A stretch of DNA of 10,331 nt from Pseudomonadota bacterium (lineage in GTDB: Bacteria; Pseudomonadota; Alphaproteobacteria; Rhodospirillales; 2-02-FULL-58-16), in the NCBI GenBank assembly GCA_022567015.1, contig JADFHR010000109.1, forward strand, positions 1-10,331. The letters run 5' to 3'. The notes under the pieces were generated by a model, which was not told the origin of the DNA, made no database searches, and saw nothing but the letters and a program-made list of their open reading frames with translations. The number at the start of each line of letters is the position of its first letter. Positions within the stretch are counted from its first letter, which is position 1. This document shows positions 6,463-10,331 of this stretch, one piece after another. The position numbers and the translations under genes were made by a program.

Positions 6463-7239
6463 GTGATCACCGAGGGCAGCGACTGCGTGGTTCGCTTCGA
6501 GAGCGTGGGCCTGCGCTATGGCCTGGGACCGGAGGTCCTGCAGGACATTTCGTTCGCGCTGGCGCCCGGCTCGTTCCATTTCCTGCTCGGGGCGAGCGGC
6601 GCCGGCAAATCCACACTGCTCAAGCTGATGTACCTGGCCCTGAAGCCGACCAGGGGCCTGATTTCGCTGTTCGGGCACAACATGGCCACCACCTCGCGCC
6701 GGCAGTTGCCGGCTCTGCGCCGGCGTATCGGCGTCGTTTTTCAGGACTTCCGGCTGTTGCACCACCTTTCGGCCTTCGACAACGTGGCCCTGCCGCTCAG
6801 GGTCGCCGGGGTGCGGGAGAACGAGATCCGCAAACATGTGGTCGAGCTGTTGACCTGGGTCGGGCTCAAGGACCACGTGAACATCCGTCCGACGATCCTG
6901 TCGGGCGGGCAGCAGCAAAGGGTGGCCATCGCCCGCGCCGTCATCGCGCGGCCCAAACTGCTGCTCGCCGACGAACCCACGGGCAACGTCGACGACCGGA
7001 TGGCCATGCGGCTTATGCATCTGTTCGAGGAGCTCAACAAACTGGGAACCACCATCGTCATCGCCACCCATAACGAAACCCTGGTCAGGCGCCTTGGGCA
7101 TCCCCGTCTGCGCCTCGACGCCGGGTGCCTGGACACGGACACGCCCGACCAGCCGGCCGCCGGCGAAACCGCGGCCGGTGCATTCGCGGCGGCGACGTCC
7201 GGGTCGCGCGCGGAACAGAGTTCGGAAAGCGCCGCCTGA
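6463..7239 (+). CDS. ftsE: Cell division ATP-binding protein FtsE
   Basis: FtsE is the ATPase of the FtsEX complex, which sits at the septum and controls peptidoglycan hydrolases through FtsX. The opening VVRFESVGLRYGLGPEVL is typical of alphaproteobacterial FtsE. With the start used here (258 residues) the ABC motifs are: Walker A GASGAGKST at 43-51, Q-loop FQD near 94, signature LSGGQQQR at 146-153, Walker B LLLADEP at 166-172 and the H-loop His203. The frame stays open upstream to a GTG at 6388 (283 residues), but that start has no ribosome site. GTG 6463 has GGGAG at 6451-6455, seven bases upstream; GTG 6487 is a third option. After the ABC domain comes a low-complexity Ala/Gly/Ser tail of about 40 residues, longer than in enterobacterial FtsE. 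The stop directly abuts the ftsX ATG. Confidence 0.93.
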   Translation: MITEGSDCVVRFESVGLRYGLGPEVLQDISFALAPGSFHFLLGASGAGKSTLLKLMYLALKPTRGLISLFGHNMATTSRRQLPALRRRIGVVFQDFRLLHHLSAFDNVALPLRVAGVRENEIRKHVVELLTWVGLKDHVNIRPTILSGGQQQRVAIARAVIARPKLLLADEPTGNVDDRMAMRLMHLFEELNKLGTTIVIATHNETLVRRLGHPRLRLDAGCLDTDTPDQPAAGETAAGAFAAATSGSRAEQSSESAA

Positions 7240-8121
7240 ATGTGGGCCCGCCGCTCCGACCTGCCGCTCGACCATGACGCACTGGGCCGGTTTTTGCCTT
7301 GGCTCATCGCCTTCATGGTCTATCTGGCGGCCCTGGCCCTGGCCGGGATGCTGCTCCTCAACACCATGGCGGCGCGCTGGGACAGGGGGATGGGCGACAC
7401 CCTGACGGTGCAGATCGCGCCCGCCGACACCCCGGAACAGGACGCCCTCAGGGTGCGTGCGACCCTCGGCATCCTGCGCTCGATTCCCGGCGTGGCCCGG
7501 GCCCAGCTCATCGACGAGGGACGGCTCATGGACCTTTTGGAACCGTGGCTGGGGCCGGGCGGTGCCACCAAAGACCTGCCGTTGCCCCGCCTCATCGACG
7601 TGGAATTGAAACCGGGCGCCCAGGTGGACGCCGCCGCACTGGCGACGCGCCTTGCCGCGGCCGTGCCCGGCACCGCCGTAGACGACCACGGGGTTTGGCT
7701 GGAGCGGCTGATCCGCCTTATCCGTACGGTGGAGGCCCTGGCCACGGCGGTGCTGCTGCTCATCGGCCTGGCCACCGCGGGCACCGTGGTGTTCACCACC
7801 CGCACCGGGCTTTCCATCCACCATGAGGCGATCGAGGTGTTGCACCTGATCGGCGCCCAGGACACGTACGTCGCCCGGCAGTTCGCCGGTCGCGCCCTGG
7901 CCATGGGGCTGCGCGGGGGCGTCATAGGGCTGGTTTTCGCCGTGCCCACGTTGCTCGGCATCGGCTACCTGGCGGCGCGCATGCAGGCCGGCCTCCTGCC
8001 CGACGTCTCGTTGGGTCCGCAACACTGGGCGGCCCTTGCCGGCCTGCCGCTGGTGGTGGCCGCCATCGCCATGGTGACCGCCCGCCTGACCGTGATGCGA
8101 ACCCTGGCCCGGATGCTCTAG
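7240..8121 (+). CDS. ftsX: Cell division protein FtsX (ABC-type permease)
   Basis: The 293-residue product is the membrane partner of FtsE. It has the standard FtsX plan: a short cytoplasmic N-terminus, a first membrane helix near residues 20-43, a periplasmic domain at about 45-160 that in known systems contacts septal hydrolases or their activators, then three more helices near 166-187, 224-247 and 263-284. The conserved cytoplasmic segment HHEAIEVLHLIGAQDTYVARQF (194-215) before the third helix is the FtsE-contacting motif of this permease family. The ATG immediately follows the ftsE TGA with no gap, so the two are surely co-transcribed and probably translationally coupled. Sequence alone does not show which hydrolase it controls. 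Nothing appears truncated. Confidence 0.93.
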   Translation: MWARRSDLPLDHDALGRFLPWLIAFMVYLAALALAGMLLLNTMAARWDRGMGDTLTVQIAPADTPEQDALRVRATLGILRSIPGVARAQLIDEGRLMDLLEPWLGPGGATKDLPLPRLIDVELKPGAQVDAAALATRLAAAVPGTAVDDHGVWLERLIRLIRTVEALATAVLLLIGLATAGTVVFTTRTGLSIHHEAIEVLHLIGAQDTYVARQFAGRALAMGLRGGVIGLVFAVPTLLGIGYLAARMQAGLLPDVSLGPQHWAALAGLPLVVAAIAMVTARLTVMRTLARML

Positions 8122-8190
8122 CGATCCCATGCACGCCCTCGCCCACGAACGGAACGGCCAAGCGGTTACCGGGCCGACGGTGCACGGCCA

Positions 8191-8832
8191 ATGGCGACCT
8201 TGACCTTCCGCCGCCGCCGGCGCGCCCGGCGGATCTTGGTATACTTGGCCATCGCCGCCCTGGTGGCCGCCGTCTCCTGGACCGCCGGCCTGTTCCGCTT
8301 CGCCGCCACCATTCCTGCGCACGTGGCGGACCCCGGCATCCGCACCGACGCCATCGTGGTGCTGACCGGGGGCAGCGGACGGCTGGCCGCGGGCCTGGAA
8401 CTGCTGGCCGCGGACAAGGCCGGGAAACTGTTCGTTTCCGGCGTCTACCGCGGTGTGGACGTGGACACGCTTCTCGAGCTGTCGCAGCGGACGCCCGACG
8501 AGGTCAAGTGCTGCATAGAGATCGGTCACAGTGCCGACAACACCGCCGGCAACGCCGCCGAGACCGCCACCTGGGTAAGGGAACAGGGATACCGCAGCCT
8601 GCGCATCGTCACGTCGAATTATCACATGCCCCGGACCCTGCTGGAATTCCGCCACGTGCTGCCGGACGTCATGCTCGTTCCCCATCCCGTGTTCCCCGAG
8701 AACGTCAAGCAGGACCGCTGGTGGGCCTGGCCCGGCACCGCCAGTCTCATCATCAGCGAATACAACAAGGTGCTTCTCGCGTGGACGAGGCATCTGGGCG
8801 CCCGGTTGTTCGCCGGGAACGGGGCGTCGTGA
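8191..8832 (+). CDS. YdcF/DUF218 family membrane-anchored protein
   Basis: The 213-residue product has a basic N-terminus (FRRRRRARR), one membrane helix at about 15-35, and a DUF218 (YdcF/ElyC/SanA-like) domain that should lie in the periplasm. Visible family motifs: DAIVVLTGGSGR at 53-64, LFVSGV at 80-85, GHSADNTAGNA at 112-122, and LRIVTSNYHMPRT at 137-149. Proteins of this family act in envelope biogenesis (ElyC and SanA in E. coli), but the reaction is not settled and YdcF is reported to bind S-adenosylmethionine. It lies 69 bases after ftsX in the same frame. ATG 8191 is the first in-frame start after the ftsX stop; no strong Shine-Dalgarno precedes it. The position next to ftsEX fits a role in cell-wall or envelope maintenance, which is inference. 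Confidence 0.9.
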   Translation: MATLTFRRRRRARRILVYLAIAALVAAVSWTAGLFRFAATIPAHVADPGIRTDAIVVLTGGSGRLAAGLELLAADKAGKLFVSGVYRGVDVDTLLELSQRTPDEVKCCIEIGHSADNTAGNAAETATWVREQGYRSLRIVTSNYHMPRTLLEFRHVLPDVMLVPHPVFPENVKQDRWWAWPGTASLIISEYNKVLLAWTRHLGARLFAGNGAS

Positions 8833-8871
8833 GCCAAGTACTTACTTTCACGATTTCGCGTATCATACGAT

Positions 8872-8963
8872 CGCGTTTCCCGTTCCCTCGGCAGGAGGGG
8901 ACGCGCCGGCGATGGGGACCCATCGGCAAGCGTTCCCGACGCCCCGAGGGAGCGGGAAACGCG
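8872..8963. repeat. Large nested palindrome, REP/BIME-like
   Basis: A 20-base arm at 8872-8891 (beginning CGCGTTTCCCG) is matched as an inverted copy at 8944-8963 with 19 of 20 positions complementary. The 52-base interior contains its own short palindrome, CGATGGGGACCCATCG, centred near 8922. The arrangement of outer arms around an inner hairpin, just downstream of a gene stop, resembles repetitive extragenic palindromes or a small miniature element. A low-scoring palindrome CGTATCATACG lies at 8859-8869. Whether it is repeated elsewhere in the genome cannot be seen here. Confidence 0.7.
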
Positions 8964-9001
8964 ACCCGAAGGGCGGTCTTGCGAGGCCCCCGGACGTCGT
9001 C

Positions 9002-9037
9002 GCGCGCCCCTTGTGATGCTCCAGCATCACGGCGCGC
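9002..9037. repeat. Strong bulged hairpin upstream of the insertion sequence
   Basis: GTGATGCT (9013-9020) and AGCATCAC (9023-9030) are perfect inverted copies separated by two bases. They are flanked by GCGCGCC (9002-9008) and GGCGCGC (9031-9037), which also pair, leaving a four-base bulge (CCTT) on the left strand. The total is 15 base pairs. No T tract follows, so a terminator role for the ftsEX-ydcF transcription unit is possible but not indicated. It may be part of the REP-like cluster or of the insertion-sequence flank. Confidence 0.6.
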
Positions 9038-9070
9038 CGCGCTCCTAGCCCGAAAGATTCACGAAAAGGT

Positions 9071-9139
9071 ACCGCCAAATCCTGATTATCCGTTATGATT
9101 CAATTAGATGGATTGTCTCAAACGGAGGGATTTGGCGGT
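9071..9139 (+). promoter_or_regulatory. Inverted repeat that would sequester the transposase start codon
   Basis: ACCGCCAAATCC (9071-9082) is perfectly complementary to GGATTTGGCGGT (9128-9139), with G-U pairs possible on both sides. The right arm overlaps the last two bases of the GGAGGG Shine-Dalgarno (9124-9129) and includes the first two bases of the GTG start at 9138. In an RNA that contains both arms, ribosome access would be blocked. The 45-base loop is AT-rich and has a TATGAT at 9094-9099, which might be an internal -10, although no good -35 is seen. RNAs starting in the loop would lack the left arm and be free for translation. Confidence 0.6.
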
Positions 9140-10331
9140 GACGGATTGTACCTCTTTGAGCTTTGATTTTCCAGCCTGCCGGAAGCGGCGTGTGGAGGCT
9201 GATTTTTCGGGTGGCGACATCACCAGCAACGGCGGGGTTCTGCTGCTTCGGCAGGCGGACCGGCTGTCGGGCCTGATGGCTTCGGTGGCGCGGCGGCTGA
9301 GCGATGCCCGGCAGCGGGGGAAGGTCGAGCATCGTTTTGCCGCCATGTTGCGCCAGCGGGTGTTCGCCCTGGCGCTGGGTTACGAGGACGTCAACGACCA
9401 CGCGGACCTTCGTCACGATCTCGCCTTGCAGACGGCGGCCGAGCGGGACCGGGCCCTGGCCAGCCCGTCGACGCTGAGCCGCTTCGAGAACGCCGCCGGC
9501 CGGGACTGGGCGTGGAGTATCCACGAGGTTCTGGTGGAGGGCTTCATCGCGTCGCATTCGGCGCCTCCCGACGAACTGATCCTCGACTTCGACGCCACCG
9601 ACGATCCGGTGCACGGGCGCCAGGAGGGCCGTTTCTTCCACGGCTACTACGACCGTTACTGCTTCCTGCCGCTGTATGTGTTCTGCGGCGAGCGGCTGCT
9701 GGTCAGTTATCTGCGCCCGTCGAAGATCGACGGGGCCAAGCATGCCTGGGCGATCCTGGCGCTGTTGGTCAAGCGGCTCCGCCAAGCCTGGCCCGGTGTG
9801 CGGATCATCTTCCGGGGAGACTCCGGCTTCTGCCGTTACAAGATGCTGTCCTGGTGCGAGCGCCATGGCGTCGGCTACATCACCGGCCTGGCCAAGAATG
9901 CGCGGCTCAATGATCTGGCCGCACCGTGGATGGAGACGGCGGCTCAAGGCTTCGCCGGCACAGGCCTCAAGCAGCGCCTGTTCGGCGAGTTCCGCTACGC
10001 CGCCGGGACCTGGACCGCCGGGCGCCGGGTGATCGCCCGCATCGAGCACGGCCCCAAGGGAGCCAATCCGCGCTACATCGTCACCAACCTGGAAGGCGGG
10101 GCGCAAGAGCTCTACGAGAAACTCTACTGCCAACGCGGCGACATGGAGAACCGCATCAAGGAACAGCAGCTCGATCTGTTCGCCGACCGCACCTCGTGCC
10201 ACAAGTGGTGGCCCAACCAGTTCCGCCTGCTGCTCTCCAGCCTCGCCTATACACTGATCGAGACCATCCGGCGGTTGGGGCTTGCGGGCACCGGAATGGC
10301 CCGCGCCCAGTGCGGTACCATCCGCCTCAAG
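9138..10331 (+). CDS. IS1380-family transposase (partial, runs off the right edge)
   Basis: GTG at 9138 opens 398 codons with no stop to the window edge. It has a strong GGAGGG at 9124-9129, eight bases upstream. The product starts VTDCTSLSFDFPACRKRRVEA and shows SNGGVLLLRQADR near 30-42, RFAAMLRQRVFALALGYEDVND near 66-87 and SPSTLSRFEN at 109-118, all typical of IS1380 transposases. The DDE catalytic residues are seen as LDFDATDDPVHG (Asp150/152), RGDSGF (Asp228) and RGDMENRIKEQQLD (Glu337 or Glu342). These enzymes cut and move the element as DNA. Family members are usually about 440-460 residues, so roughly the last 50 are missing only because the window ends. The frame is intact as far as it can be read, which suggests a recent or active copy. 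Confidence 0.93.
   Translation, partial: MTDCTSLSFDFPACRKRRVEADFSGGDITSNGGVLLLRQADRLSGLMASVARRLSDARQRGKVEHRFAAMLRQRVFALALGYEDVNDHADLRHDLALQTAAERDRALASPSTLSRFENAAGRDWAWSIHEVLVEGFIASHSAPPDELILDFDATDDPVHGRQEGRFFHGYYDRYCFLPLYVFCGERLLVSYLRPSKIDGAKHAWAILALLVKRLRQAWPGVRIIFRGDSGFCRYKMLSWCERHGVGYITGLAKNARLNDLAAPWMETAAQGFAGTGLKQRLFGEFRYAAGTWTAGRRVIARIEHGPKGANPRYIVTNLEGGAQELYEKLYCQRGDMENRIKEQQLDLFADRTSCHKWWPNQFRLLLSSLAYTLIETIRRLGLAGTGMARAQCGTIRLK

Larger units (their letters stand above)
9071..10331 (+). mobile_element. IS1380-family insertion sequence, left part (right end outside the window)
   Basis: The element is recognised from its transposase. The left boundary is not certain: the right end lies beyond the window, so the terminal inverted repeats cannot be matched and the target duplication cannot be seen. 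Position 9071 is a provisional limit chosen at the inverted repeat; the true end could lie anywhere from about 9040 to 9081. The element interrupts the region after the ydcF-like gene and sits beside palindromic repeats. It has no passenger gene within the visible part. Confidence 0.7.

Noticed and set aside
6367..8793. 808-residue open frame on the minus strand opposite ftsE, ftsX and the ydcF-like gene
   Set aside because: It is the antisense shadow of three well-recognised genes; the product is compositionally biased without recognisable domains.
8829..9098. 89-codon plus-strand frame starting at a GTG that overlaps the ydcF-like stop
   Set aside because: The GTGA overlap is attractive as a possible plsC start, but the product does not resemble PlsC, is Arg/Pro-rich because it reads through the palindromes, and has no clear ribosome site.
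9093..10202. 369-residue minus-strand frame opposite the transposase
   Set aside because: The plus strand has a full IS1380 transposase frame with DDE residues and a good ribosome site, so this is its shadow.

Overview
The right nine tenths of this window looks like the chromosome of a GC-rich alphaproteobacterium, probably of the Rhodospirillales type. The gene order (argH end, small lipoprotein, lysA, TIGR02302/DUF4175 protein; then a divergent MJ0042 zinc-ribbon gene, ftsE, ftsX and a YdcF/DUF218 gene) matches what I recall from that class, and the TIGR02302 family is essentially alphaproteobacterial. The assignment rests on recognising families by eye; no search was run.

Layout. Bases 1-156 are the last 51 codons of an RTX-type calcium-binding repeat protein. 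Bases 380-1270 form one open frame made of two unrelated broken genes: the first 237 residues of a GT4 glycosyltransferase joined in frame to the last 59 residues of argininosuccinate lyase (ArgH). The join falls inside a stretch (Arg-Leu-Ala-Glu-Lys-Lys-Gly) that both families can carry. Base composition changes at the same place: moderate GC on the left, high GC on the right. The left 1.1 kb is therefore either imported DNA that deleted most of argH or an assembly misjoin. A 42-codon LptM-like lipoprotein gene (1299-1427), lysA (1450-2745) and the large membrane protein of the TIGR02302/DUF4175 family (2742-5180) follow on the plus strand. The last two overlap by GTGA and are probably co-transcribed.

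On the minus strand, 5244-6329 encodes a zinc-ribbon/DUF3426 membrane protein with a long Glu-Pro rod. It converges on the DUF4175 gene and diverges from ftsE. The ftsE-ftsX pair (about 6463-8121) encodes the ABC-type complex that couples cell division to septal peptidoglycan hydrolysis. A YdcF/DUF218 envelope protein gene (8191-8832) follows.

Bases 8833-9137 carry no convincing gene. They hold a large nested palindrome resembling a REP/BIME element, a second strong hairpin, and the left flank of an IS1380-family insertion sequence whose transposase (9138 to the window end) is open to the right edge. The transposase start codon and part of its Shine-Dalgarno lie in one arm of a perfect 12-bp inverted repeat, which suggests protection against read-through expression. 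In relatives I would expect plsC after the ydcF-like gene, so the palindromes and the IS appear to occupy its place.

I see no CRISPR array, tRNA, rRNA or obvious undescribed multi-gene system. The most unusual points are the GT4-ArgH chimera, the hidden transposase start and the palindrome cluster beside the IS.
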